From Loxodes magnus (Eukaryota > Ciliophora > Karyorelictea > Loxodida > Loxodidae): 64,000 nt of DNA. Location: NCBI GenBank assembly GCA_946699065.1, contig CAMPDV010001195.1:62001-126000 (forward strand). The letters run 5' to 3'. Numbering within the stretch: the first letter of the stretch is position 1; the number at the start of each line of letters is the position of its first letter. The translations under genes and the position numbers were made by a program. Positions 24,292 to 36,500 of this stretch are shown here, one piece after another. Below the pieces are notes generated by a model that was given only the letters and a program-made list of their open reading frames with translations, ran no database searches and was not told the DNA's origin.

Positions 24292-24744
24292 TCACTAGTT
24301 CTACTAGCAAGATCTCTAGAGTTTTTTCTACATTCTCTTTTGCTTCTTATAAGTCTTTTAGTAGCATCTAAGACACATTCCTTTCGCATACATTTGTCTC
24401 TCCTTATGTTCACATTCTGTTGCTTTTTCATTTCTTGCTTTAGAGTGATAACAAACATTACACATCAGCTTAGCGTAGTGCTTTCTTTCAACATGAGGAC
24501 ACATTGATATCTGCTTACTTTTTTTGATTCTACATTTTTTTGTCTATTTTTAAGTCTGATTTACTTCTGAAGCAGGTTCAATCAATTTCGGAATTTATTT
24601 TAGTCACTCTTCACATTTCAGGTTTCTTTAGGACTAGACTTCAAGAGGAGGTAAAAATTTTACAACTGGCCATTGCTAGGAAAATGTATTTTGATGGTTT
24701 AATAAACTAGGCATTCCAAATAAAATATTGGGAAGAGCTTCCAT
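24292..24744 (-). CDS. Two-site zinc-binding protein, copy B
   Basis: 150 residues, ATG at 24744, TGA at 24292-24294, no indel relative to copies A, E and F. Begins MEALPNIFIGMP, one residue shorter at the start than copies A and F and like copy E. Both C-x-H-x10-C-x2-C units and the Trp-TGA are kept. Gln is encoded by TAA/TAG at the positions where other copies have them. It follows tRNA-Val (opposite end of the same arm) and precedes the copy B ubiquitin-like pseudogene. Confidence 0.75.
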
Positions 24745-26927
24745 TTTATATAAAATAAAAAATAAACTCTTTTAAAACAAAATTTAAAAGGGAGGAGTTT
24801 AATTTAAGGCTATAATATTACGCAACTATTCAATTAGATTCATTGTTATAATCAAAAGAAAATGAAAGGTAAAACAAATCACATTTTATTGTTTTATAAC
24901 AAAAGTATTAAGTTTAAGGAAGAAGTTTATCTATCTTTACTTTAAAATGATGAGAGTAAGGGGAAACAATCTATTTATGCTAACTTAGTCCTTTGCATTA
25001 AAAATAAAAGAGACAAATAGAGATAGCATTTATAGTTATATGTATATTTGAGAAATTAAAATATTTTATTCTTATAGATGAAAAATTAGTAGAAAGTAGA
25101 GCTATCTTATAGTAAGTTGAATCAGGACAAATTAGATTTATTTTTAAAGATATCGTTGCAAAAATAAAAAAATCTAAAAAATCAAAAATAGCTTATCTCA
25201 TTCTCGACCTTTTAAGTTCTAATTGCAAAGAAAATTAGATAGAATAAATAATTTTATTTTGTATTAATAAATATGAGTAAAGCTTGCTTTATTTTCAGGT
25301 TCATTAGTAATTTAGTGTGAAGTAAATAGAGAAGTATATTTAAGAATAAAATAGAAATCAATATAGATATTGTAATTAAATGAATTTAACAATGAATTTA
25401 GCACAAGTAGAAGAATTAATAAAAATATAAGCTTTATATAAATATATAAGATAATACTTACTAAAAATAATAAATAAATAATTTTAATTTTTATAAGAAG
25501 GAAAATAAATTATTTTAAGTCAAAAAAGATAAGAATATGAATAATTAACAAAATAAAATGGGAAGTTTATTAAATCTTATTTTTTGAAGCTTTGAATTGA
25601 TGATATGCCTAATAAAAGTTAATTCTTCATAGTAACTAGCAGTGCAATCATATGAATGGAGATTTATTAATTTTAAGAGACATAATATTTTTTATTTAAT
25701 TATTTCTTCAAAGATTAAGCATTAAAAATATTTATAAAGTATATAAATTATTTTTATTTTAAATTAAAAGATCTAATTGAATGCTTCTATGCTATATTCT
25801 ATAAAATTTTTTCATTAACTTATCATAATATATCTTAAAATTGAAGCTCTTAAATCTTAGAATTTTTTTAAAGAAAAGGTAAAAATGCTTTCAAATGGTA
25901 CTATATAATTAATATACTCTAAATAAATTTAAATTTTACATGGTCTATGCAAATGCAAAGAGCCAGAAATAATAATTTAAACAAAATTCCATAAAATAAA
26001 AAATAATAAAAATGAGGCAAAAATAGAAATATAAAATAATACAATTATAAGTATAACTAGCTATTATTTAAAGATTATAATTCCTTGCTTTACCAAACTT
26101 CTGTTATTATCTATAAAATAGATAAATTATTACAAAATTTTATATTCTTGTAGATTCCTTAACAATCTAATTTGAATAAATTTAAACTTTTTAGTATAGC
26201 ATTCAAATATAAAGGCTAAAGTTTCCTTCCTCAAAAATTGAATTAATATTGTAATATTTTAATAAAAAATTAATTATAAAAGAAAGATTTAGGACTTGTA
26301 ATGAATTCAACTAAATCTAAATTTTATTTATTTAACTAAAGAAACTAATTACAACTAACTTACTCTAAAAGTGCTGATATTCTTGCCATACTTGAATTTT
26401 AGATTGAATGTTTTAGTTTTAAAATTATATTTATTTAAGTATGAAAATGCTTATAATGAGAAGCATAAATAAAACTTTAGTTAGAAATAATTTTGTGGAT
26501 CAACTGAGATTTATATATACTAAGTATTTGCAAGAACTAGTTAAATAGATAAGATATTAATCATTATAAAATTTAAAGTTAGAAATAAATCCAAAAAGTA
26601 TAAATGAGAATTATAGAATATATAATATTTTAACTTAATAGCTTATTTTATTTTTTTGCTTTATAAGCAGCCAACTTATAAAATATCTACTTATGCTAAA
26701 TTTATTTTAAATTTTAGTTCATATGTTTTTACTCTTTAAAGGAATCAAAATTTTAAAGAAAATGATTAGAGTAAAGTATAGGAATGTATTATTAATGATG
26801 AAGTTAAAGTTTAAAATGCTTAGTAGTTTTATAAATAAAATAAATTAAAAGGTTTGCTTGGATTATTTAAGCTTAGTATGAAATATAATTATATCATTTT
26901 TAATTTATTCATAAAACTATAAAACTA

Positions 26928-27000
26928 TACAGACAGCGGGGATCGAACCCACGACCTACTGCGTGTAAAGCAGTCGTCATAGCCACTAGACCATGTCTGC
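26928..27000 (-). tRNA. tRNA-Val: tRNA-Val (TAC), copy B
   Basis: 73 nt with a clean acceptor stem (GCAGACA with TGTCTGT, G-U at the first pair), D arm GTC-GAC, anticodon arm ACTGC-TTTACAC-GCAGT (anticodon TAC) and perfect T arm GTGGG-TTCGATC-CCCGC. It is identical in structure to copy F at 59515. TTTT follows within 10 nt on the minus strand. Confidence 0.95.
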
Positions 27001-27485
27001 CATAATATTCCTTATATCAAAAGAATAAAAACACATTAAAGCTTATCTAAAGAACTAAAGGATAATACCTCTAAATATTTTTGTGTTTAATAAAAAGTAA
27101 AAAGATTACATAAGTAAAGTTATAGATGCATTTCTTAATTAATTCTAGATTATTTTTAATTTTTGTGAGTATTATTTTAGATAATCATTAATTGCCTTTA
27201 ATTTAATTTTTTAAATAAAACAGAACTTCTAAGTATTTTTATAAATAATCAAATAGCATCATTTGTCATATTTATCTGATTAAATTTGTAATAATAGATT
27301 ATAACAGTATACTAAATCAAATTATAGATTACTCACTTTATGCACTTTAAACTTTTAAGCTTTTATTACTCTCTTAAAGCTTTATCTTCAATTAAATATA
27401 GTTAAATTTATTTAAATATTCTTACTGAAAAATTTTTTCCTAAAAGGATGTAAATTTATAACTAATGTATAAGATAAATATTAAA

Positions 27486-27569
27486 CCGGCAATAGCTCAG
27501 CTGGAAGAGCATGAGACTGTAGAAATTGTGGAAATCTCAGGGTCCTCGGTTCAATCCCGAGTTGCCGGA
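27486..27569 (+). tRNA. tRNA-Tyr: tRNA-Tyr (GTA) with 11-nt intron, copy B
   Basis: Same sequence and fold as copy A: 7-bp acceptor stem, anticodon GTA, 11-nt intron after position 37, perfect T arm, discriminator A73, and a TTTTT terminator directly after the gene. It is divergent from the tRNA-Val 0.5 kb away, as in block F. Confidence 0.95.
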
Positions 27570-28333
27570 TTTTTATATTTATTTTAAATAAATTAAAATA
27601 AATGAAAGGATAAGATTTGCTAGCTTAAAAGCATTATATCATAAAAATATTATAAAAGAATAAATACAAAATAAATTAATAAAACTTCATTTATTCCACT
27701 TTAAATTTCAGCTACCAAACTTGTATCTAATAAACTTTTTATTTTTCGTTATTTCACTTAATTTTAATGTTCTAATCTAAAAGCATCAAATTCAAAAAAT
27801 CAAGCGTAAATATAAAATTTTCTTCTAATTAAACTTAATAAGCAACAAGACCCCCCATTTATAGATTAAATTAACTTATCTAAATCATATTTGTTTATTC
27901 GATTTACGATCTATAAAAATTTAACCAAATTGCTATAATATCTCTCTATCTTGCAAATTAAAAATATGATATAAACTTAAAGAATTATAATAACTAAGTT
28001 ATCAAGATATAAAAATACATCTACTGTTATAAAAGATAGGTAAGAATATTAGCTTATAAGAAAGTCTAAATTCCTTTAACTTTCCAATTTAACTTTTTTC
28101 ACCTTTTTATGTATTTTACAGTTATAGAACTTAAAATTAACCTTCCTTTTAACTGTTTTTTAATAATTCTTAATATTAGATCCACTCTAAGTAATTGGTA
28201 CTTTTAATTATAAGCATTAGTTTTGAAAGAAAATATTTGATATAATTAATAAAATTATCTAGAAAGGACTTACTCAAGTAATCATTACTACTAATATAAT
28301 AAATTGCTTCTTTAGCTATATATAGAAAAAAAA

Positions 28334-29117
28334 ATGGATTAATCTCTTAGACTCTCAAAAAATTAACTTAGAAACCTAAAGAGAAAAGCGGCAAAAGAAA
28401 TTTAGAAAAAATAATAACAATAGGAGGAGTCAAGCTCTTCTTCAGAAGGTAAAGTTATGGTAGGATAAATAGAGATAAGTTAACCTAAAAACGAAACTAA
28501 TCAAAAACTTTAAATTTAATTAGACCAAATATAAAAAGTAATCTCAAATTATGAAGAAACAACTTACAACTTAGGCGAAAAAATATGGGAACTAATGAGT
28601 AACATAGAAGATTAGAACAACGAATTACTAATACTTAGAAGATAACTTATTTGTAGCAAATTAATAACGGAAGAATAACTCTGAACTTAATCATAATAAA
28701 ATTTTAAATATGACACAAAAATGGAAATAGAAAAAATACCAATAGAATTAAAAACAGAATTGAATCCAGAAAAAGAAATGATTGCTACAAATTTCATTAA
28801 AAGATTAGAAAATATAGAAAATAAATTATCATAAAAAAGAACGAAATAAAGACAATAATACAAACTTTGTTGATGTTGCAAATCAAATCAACATATTTTA
28901 AAAAACTGTTGATAATGAAAGAAAATAAACGAATAAGAGCAGAAAAGAACATGGAGACAACTCAATAAACTATGAATAACTCCAAAAGGGATCTACATAT
29001 AAAAGCTTTTTGCAAGACCACTTGAATGGTTACAGTGGTAGCCTTCCACTTAATAAAAAGGTCGTGGATCACACCCACGTTAAAAAAACTGTCCGCAGGA
29101 ACTGGTTGCAATTCCAG
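28334..29117 (+). CDS. Coiled-coil / CCHC zinc-knuckle (gag-like) protein, 28 kb copy
   Basis: Starts MDQSLRLSKNQLRNLKRKAA at 28334; the 43 kb copy starts MEQSIRLSKNQIKNAKRKAA. Next is a Ser/Glu stretch (EESSSSSEGKV), a coiled coil with the shared signature GEKIWELMSNIEDQNNELL, then more helix. The zinc knuckle CWCCKSNQHILKNC (CX2CX4HX4C) begins at residue 179, and LWITPKGIY follows. TGA is used as Trp several times, including inside the knuckle. No TGA closes the frame near the expected end, so the stop is either a TAA/TAG or lies after the 3' hairpins; the end given is the end of the last hairpin. It probably represents retroelement ORF1. No RT is attached. Confidence 0.7.
29034..29117 (+). 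other. Triple 3' hairpin of gag-only element
   Basis: Three short stem-loops in a row: AGTGG/CCACT with a 7-nt loop (29034-29050), CGTGG/CCACG with a 7-nt loop (29063-29079) and CTGG/CCAG with an 8-nt loop (29102-29117). The 43 kb copy has the same three in the same order. The last recurs in the 40 and 57 kb copies with compensatory changes. The set has a superficial tRNA look (B-box-like GGTTGCAATTCC). Confidence 0.6.
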
Positions 29118-29145
29118 AGAATGCAAAACTCTACTAACTTTAAGT

Positions 29146-29168
29146 ATATTATTATTATTATTATTATT
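29146..29168 (+). repeat. (TTA)n tail of gag-only element
   Basis: About seven TTA units directly after the element's 3' end. The 40 kb copy has a similar ATT repeat on its 3' side (39825-39838). Such simple-repeat tails are typical of LINE-mobilised elements. Confidence 0.6.
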
Positions 29169-29559
29169 TTTCTCCGTTTTTCTTGTTTTTTTATTTTTGG
29201 TGAATTAAAATATAATAATTACTCAATAATAGGCATCACAATAATAGAAAGAATCTAACACTGAGCGCCTTAAACGAATTATTTCATTTTTTCTTAATTT
29301 TTAAAGTCTCCTCCTTCTCACTATTTATCCTTTTTTTAATTTATTAACTCAAAAATATCCTTCATCACTTAATTCGCATCATCTTCATCATTTTTACTTA
29401 ATAAAATAGAAAATATTTTCCCAAGGTTGCTTATAAACAAATATATCCCATTTATAGTAATTTAAATAAAGCATACATATATAGGTATTTAATCTAATAT
29501 TATAATGAGTTCAAGATAGTGCAGTAATAAATAGGAATATTTCATCCTTTATAATTGAA

Positions 29560-29850
29560 AAGATGTTGGGAGCTGAGAATGACCTTCTTGATCACACTTT
29601 CTGGTTTTATGACTAGGAACAAATTTCTTTCCTGTCGCTGAGAAAGTTTCTGGTCAGAGTCATTTTCTGAAGGCAACGCTGTCTTTGAGATTATCCGCTC
29701 TTGGTAGGGGCTTGAAGCCTGTCTGCTCATAGCGATGGAGCTCCCTAGCAGCAGTGCCTGGAGCACAACAGGATATCCCCGTTATTCCTTAAAAGGAAAG
29801 CGTCGGTCATGTAATCGGAAAGGAGTTTCCAGTCCAAAAAACTCTTATAG
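29560..29850. other. GC-richer island at the edge of block B, unidentified
   Basis: Roughly half G+C, in sharp contrast with its surroundings, and starting exactly where block B/F similarity ends (29553). Open frames exist on both strands, and one minus-strand frame is free of all stop triplets for 74 codons, but none resembles a protein I know. It may be an insertion or the end of a unique gene. Confidence 0.35.
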
Positions 29851-32800
29851 TTGAAATTAATTAGTTAATCTCTAGAGAAAATCTTATATTTCTCAATTTA
29901 ATTGGAGCATCCTTTACACAGATTACTCATGAATCTTTTCTCCATAAAATTAGAATCAGCCAAATTAGATTTAGTGGGTATTATAAAAAGTATGTAAATT
30001 TTCTTTAATGAAAGGAATAAATTTTGTTTGATTGCTTGTAAAGTTTTTATAAAAGTAGATCCAACAAATTAATAACTTCTGAACAATGGAGAGTAAAATA
30101 AGTATCGAAAAGTTAAATAAGGAAAACTATGAGAAAATACATAAAAGAAGAGAAATAAAATAAAACTAAAGTGCCTGGAAACTTTTACATTATATCAAAG
30201 TAAACATTCACAAGAATTTAAATTTAAACTTCAATATTTAAAATGGAAAATGAAGTTTAACACGATAAATAAAGAAATGAAATAAATCTAATCATGTAAA
30301 ATAAGCAATGTATAGTAGCTTAAGAGTGAATATGTAAGTTTATAAAGCATTTCGTATAAATTAATTTAGAAACAAAATACTTACACAATCAAATTTTATA
30401 ATATCAAGTTGAAATTAAAATTTTTTATTTTTATCTTTAGATAAAATTGTTCGAAGAAATTTCAAGTATAATTGAAGTGCTGAGAATGAAATCACGACTA
30501 ATTAGTAAAAACTTTTAATAAAAACTTAAAATATTTAAATAAAAAAGTTTGGAAGATATATTCCTCCAAAATAAATGAAAAGGAGATAATAATTTTTAAT
30601 TTATCTCCAACTAATAAAATGCTGCTTTAGCTTAAAAATAATTAAAAAATAAAAGAATTAAGAGATTTATTATGAATTCACATTTATATAAAAAGAACTA
30701 AAGAGTTTATTAAATAAGAGACAAAATAAATATTATAAGGATAGAAGAGGGAAGATGATTATGCTCATAAAAAATGGATAATTAATCCAACCATGATAGG
30801 AAATGAGCAACCAGAACAAAGGCTAAAATCAGGAAGAACAAATATATTATAAATTTTATTGATAATAATAATATTTTTTTAATTAATTTGCCAACATTTA
30901 GACTTTATATTTTGATACTTTTTTAATTAAATAATGATAAAAAGAATGTAAGGTACGATAATTAAAGAAAAAATATAAACATAAATCTCTTTTAAAATAA
31001 ATTTTATCATCTGTAAATACTTAAAGAATTTCTCTTATACTCATAAAATCTTAGATTATTTAAATGTTTAACATTTAATTTAAGAAGTTCGATCTAAGAT
31101 TTAATTATCGAATGAATATTAGAGCTAGGTCTAATAAATCCAAAAATTAGCGTAAAAATTTTACCATCTATTTACTCTTTTTCTCCTGTTTATTTTACTT
31201 TCGTCATTCCCAAAAAATTCTATTTTTTTAAGTTTCTCCTTTATATTTTATTTCTATAAATAGATAGAATTATCTAATTAACTTGTTAGAAAAGAAATTA
31301 GATTTTTTTAATTATTTTTATAAGTAAATGCTAAAGATCTATCTACTGATCAACTTACCTTTTTTTAATATAATTTGAAATCCTAAAATATATAAGCTGA
31401 CTATTTTGTATTTATTTTAAGAAAGATAGGAAAGAAAAATTCGTCAGAATGAAATGGAAAAATATTTGGATTTATAGATTATCTATCATAGAAAAGGGAA
31501 ATTATTAAGATGGCTTCGTTATAATTATCTTCAAAGAAAAGAAAATTAGAGACATAATATTAAAACAGAAGCCAATAAATATAGTATTAACTAAATATTA
31601 GACTACTTACATATTAGAAAAAGCAGTTCTAGATAGCTTTTACATCTAACCGAATAAATATTTAAGTTGTTAATCATCAAAGGTATTGTATGATTTATAA
31701 AAGTTATAGCTTTGAGCTGAAATAATATAGAAGTCTTAAGTAAAGATTAGGATAAATGCTATCAGCAAACATTTGCCATTATATTAGATAATCTTAATTT
31801 TCTTATTTTACTTGAAGTAACTTTTACATATACTTTAATATTCCAAACTTTAGATAATAAATTAACTTAGCTTCAGATAGTAAATTTATATTTCTAAGGA
31901 AATATATATAGAATAATAGTCGAAGAGGTATCAAATAAATAAAAATTATACTTTCTTAGTTCAAAATTAACCACAAATAACTAAAGTGCAATAAGGCTTA
32001 TAAACTTACCTTAATATTAAGGTAGGCGGAATCGAAATAGAACTGAATTCTTAATTGTAATAAAAAGACAAATAACTTTTATTTTAGTTGTATACATTTT
32101 TTTAACTACTATATAAGATATGAAAACAATAAGGAGAAGAATGTATTATACGATATATTTGAAGTTTTATCTAATAAAAGTATAATTGACTTTGATTAGG
32201 ATGAAGAAAGATAAGTAACTTTATACATTTATAATCTGAAATAAATTTTTTTCTTTATATTAAGATAGTTATGATATAAACATAATCAAGGAAGATTAAA
32301 GCTTTTTAAGTAGAAAATGCTGAATTGTTTAGGAGAAATTAACAAATGGATATTGATAAGTTTAAAATTCAAAGAATTAAAAGTATTTATACCTGTAAAT
32401 ATCCTTATGTTATAGCTATAATTTATATGTATTTATATGCAAATTAATAATAATTGAAAGAATGTATGAAAAAAGGATATACCTAATTAAAGAAATTATT
32501 AAGTTTGATATTAAAAAAGAAAAAGGACATTGTATATAGAAAAAATTAATTAAAAATTGGTTTAAAGTTAAAAATAGAATGAATAATCAAAAAACATAGT
32601 TGTGATGATTAATAATTTGTACAAAATATGAAATAATTTATCTAGGACTTAAAGGCTATGTAAAAAGAAGATTTCTTGATATTATTTTACATAATCAATT
32701 TTTATCAAACTTCGAAAAAAGATATCTATTGAAAGGGACCAGTTTAATCATTCGATATATAATTATGAAAAAATTATAGAAAATCATTAGTGATTTTAAA

Positions 32801-33298
32801 AGCTTTATTACATCATATTTAATGTTTATTACGCAACTGTAAGTTATAAACTTTAGTATAACTTTATACTAATTAAGATATTTTTTGGTTAAAATACCTA
32901 TATGTAGTAAAATAAATAATTAATTTGTAACTAAGTTTATAAGACTCCACATAAAAGTATATTCACATAATTAAGAGAAACTATTAGTGAAATGAGTATT
33001 ATCTTATAATTAATCATGTTAATAAGATCTTAGAATTTACCATCTTTTTCTAGATTTTAATTAAAAGAAGTATTAACTTTATTAAAATATTATATGAAGG
33101 TAATATATAAATAAATATCTTCTAGCTTGTATTATAACTAGTTACTAAAGATCAACTATGTTTGGTATATTTAAACTGCTAAGTAACTTAATCATTATCC
33201 AATTTTTAAAACTAAAAGTGAAATAGAATTAAATTTGGAAAATGAAATTAGTTTTGCTTTCCTTGTAGGTCTAAATTCATTTTATTTCATTATCTCTA
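29850..33298. other. Unique AT-rich region, possible genes but frame unresolved
   Basis: At 30086 a frame begins MESKISIEKLNKENYEKIH, which slightly recalls the start of copia-type gag proteins, but nothing downstream supports that. From about 30540 to 30860 another frame reads like protein (REDDYAHKKWIINPTMIGNE). From 31449 to about 32870 all frames look similarly plausible, and GT-AG introns (for example 32057-32087, 31 nt) can be proposed but not proven. No motif settles any of these. Confidence 0.25.
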
Positions 33299-33500
33299 TC
33301 ATGAAACTATTTTAAGATAGCTCATGTCTTTTCGTTAGTGCTACTCAAGCTCTATAATTTCCTTTCTAATTTATTTCATATCTTTTGTATTCTTAAGCAG
33401 ATTCTCTAATTTAAGAAATTTATTATTAATTTTAATTTAATTGCCATCGTTTGCTCAATTATCAACTTCATCTACAAGTTCATCATAAGGCAAGAAAATA
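33299..33500 (-). CDS. Coiled-coil protein fragment (possible exon)
   Basis: Minus-strand frame of about 65 residues ending at TGA 33299-33301. The composition is strongly non-random: DELVDEVDNWANDGNQIK, then a heptad-rich stretch (LENLLKNTKDMKQIRKEIIE) and EQHQRKDMSYLK. One TGA is read as Trp. No start codon is visible; the sequence just upstream ends in TTTTTTAG, so this could be a last exon behind a short intron. Unknown function; coiled coil only. Confidence 0.5.
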
Positions 33501-33509
33501 AAGCTAAAA

Positions 33510-36500
33510 AATAGAATATTTCCCTTAAAATAGGGAGTAATCGCAGGAAATTTAATTTAAAAGGGACAACTTAAATAATTTACTTATAAGGAGAAGCAAC
33601 TTAAACAGAGAAAAAAATAAAAAACATATTAACTGAGAATTATAAAAACTAAATATTTATATAGAATATTTAACTTAGATTAAGAAATTAAGATTAATGC
33701 TTTGCTACTAATTATTTTAAACAGATTGATGTGGTCATTATATGTTCGAATCTAATCTCTAAAATTTGACTAAAACCATCATAATTTTCTTAAAATTAAA
33801 TTATAATAGATATATTTAAGCTGTAGAATTAGATTGAAAAATTAGATGTAATTAGAACTTGAAATTTAAAATTTTAAAGTTCTTACGATGTAAATTTAAT
33901 CAAACTCTATCTATAAAATTACAGAAATGATATGCTTAAAGAATAATTTACAAAGCCAAGATAGATTAGACACATGTCTTATTTTATTAATCGAAACTAA
34001 AATTAAAATTTTTATCAGGAAATTAGTTCTAAAAACAGATTAAAACAGTCATTAGCATTTAATAAACAAATAAATGCCTAGATATACTTAATCAATCAAT
34101 TTGCTTGTGTAGCAAAGCTTTGTTTTTAAAGTATTTCATTCCTACTATTTCATTACTATTTAGAATCATTTTATTTTAATTAATTCGAATAAATTTCAAA
34201 AAGATTAACTTTAGCGTATATAAGTAACATACTATATGATCATATACTAAAATATACCAAGGAAGATTTTCCGACTAGCTCTTAACTATAAATTAAAAAT
34301 TGTTTGCAATAATTGACCTAAAAATCATATGAATATTCAATTTAAAAGATAATAAAATTAATATCTCTAATTAAGAAGAAACTAAGCATAATCTAATTAA
34401 AAAATATGGAAATGTAAAGCGGGTTTGGAAATAAAAAACAATTAATAAGCAAGTTTGAACGTAAATATATTGAACTATTCAGTTATGCTAAAATATTTCT
34501 AAATTATATTACTCTTAATGATTTAAATTATAATTAAAAGTATATAAATTCATATTAGAATTACTTAAATTAATAGATTAAGGACTAATTCTTCGATTTT
34601 TTAATTAAATCGTATTTTTATTTAATAAAATTGAGTATGAGAAGATATTATTATATCTTAGTGAAATTAAGAGTAAATAAGTCAGAAATTAAACTAAAAA
34701 AGAGTAAATAGATCTTAGATCTGTATATTAGGATAAGATAAATGATCCATATTATTTATTTTCTTTCTGTTATATAATCTAATTTTTAAAGTCTTTATCG
34801 AACTCATATATTTAGTTAGAGAATCTAAATCTATAATTTTATTAAAATAAAAATTTACTAAATTTAATTTGATTTAAGGTTAATAGATAAACAAATTAGC
34901 ATAGCCGTAGTAATGATAATACGTTCATTCCATAAATTAATCTCTCATAAAAATAATACAAATCCTACCTTTAAATTTGGTTGATTTTTAAATGTTAATT
35001 ACATCAATTAATACAAATTTCAAAAGTAGAAAAGCTAAATTAATAGAATAAGCACCTAAGTATATGTAAAATACTAAGATAAGCAACATTTTCTGAATAA
35101 ATCTATTAATAAATCATTTTCTTATTTTAATAACTAGAAAGCTTTCAAATAAAGAGAGAAAATGCTATTTAACTCGCAAATTAATAATTTTAGTTTTTTA
35201 TAATTTTTTAATACAAAGAGAACTTTATTTTTAAATAAAAGCTTGAAAGTTTAAGATGATTTAAAGAAAAAAATTTACCAAAAAACACAAAAATGTAAAC
35301 TTTTCTTCTATCTAAGCATTGCTTTTTCCTAAAAGATTCATAAAAGATTCGAAAATTTTTATTATCATATATTTAATCTCTTTAGCCTTAACTTCCTTTT
35401 TTTAGCTATTATCAAATTTCTATCTTTTTTGTACTTTCTATAGAATCGTTTTTACATTTATAGTAAAGGAATAAAGATATTAATGAAGAAAATTAAAGCT
35501 AAAAAATTAAGAAATTAATAGAATAATTAATTTAAAAGATATTTATCATGGATATCCATCTAATCTTATATTCCTACTATTGTTTTTATGCTTACAAAAT
35601 CCTTTTCTCTTAATGTTTATTTCTTATAACTTTTTTTATATAAAGCTTTTTGATAAATAATTTACATAAAGCTTACGCTAAGAAATTGGTTTTGCCTCTT
35701 TTTAAAACTCTCCAGAAATTTTTATCTTATAGTCTATATTAGTAAATTAATTCTTAAAAGATTTGCTTTAAAAAATCTTTTTTTATTAGATAAATTTCTA
35801 AATTGTGGCTAATAATTATAGATTTTAACTTTAAGATTATTAATTTATTAATTTGATAATGCTTATTATTTATAAAGCTATTATCTAATTTTAAAATGAT
35901 TAAAGCTCTTAATTTATTCTAAAGTAAAATTAATTGTTTTCTCATCTTCTAGCTTTTTTCGTAAAATGTTTTATAGAATGACTTTTCTTCTAATATTTTT
36001 TCTTTTTTGAGATATCAACTTGCTAATGTTAATATCATTTACAGTTAGATTGTTTATTCATGATACAACCTTATTTATACTTTTTAACTGAGAATCAACT
36101 CAAATAAATATCAATTTTTTACTATTATAGGCAACTCTTTCTCTTATTAAAATAAGCTATAGAAATATAAGTGTATAGGCTTATTAGTTTCTCAGCTATT
36201 TTTTTTATAGATTTAAACTTTTATCTCAAATTTATCTAATTTAAGAAGACCCTAAAAATAAATTCTTTATTAATTGAATAAAAAACCAGATGGATTAGAA
36301 TGAGCAACTATTTGGAAGTATTATAAGACTCAAATTTGATTATTTTTACTTATTTGGCAGGGATTGATATTTTATAATATTCCTGCTTCTTATAATTCCA
36401 ATTTTAGATAGTATATTTAGTCTTGCAATTCATATGAGTACTAATTTAATAAATGGATTAAATCTTTCATTATCTCATAAATTTAGTTTATCAAACTCTT

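Larger units (their letters stand above)
22500..29553 (-). repeat. Segmental block B (inverted match to block F)
   Basis: Continuous reverse-complement similarity to 56548-64000. It includes the stretch near 29450-29550, the flanks of the gag-like insertion, tRNA-Tyr (27486), tRNA-Val (26928), the zinc-protein gene (24744) and the sequence at 22500-22540, which matches the last line of the window. Similarity stops sharply at 29553/56548, where each side continues with different sequence. The remaining DNA is AT-rich and non-coding. Arms are separated by about 27 kb. Confidence 0.8.

Noticed and set aside
29034..29117. tRNA gene in the triple hairpin
   Set aside because: The B-box-like GGTTGCAATTCC and 7-nt middle loop suggest one, but there is no acceptor stem and the loop sequences are not kept in the 43 kb copy.
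29542..29766. 74-codon minus-strand ORF free of stop triplets
   Set aside because: It starts with GTG, crosses from block B into the GC-rich island and resembles nothing; the plus strand and another minus frame look equally protein-like.
30086..30230. Possible copia-type gag start (KLNKENYEK)
   Set aside because: The likeness is limited to about ten residues; there is no protease, integrase, RT or LTR nearby.
31449..32870. Multi-exon gene with 31- and 50-nt GT-AG introns
   Set aside because: Joining frames with assumed introns gives a plausible protein, but the other two frames look equally plausible over most of the stretch, so the introns are not independent evidence.
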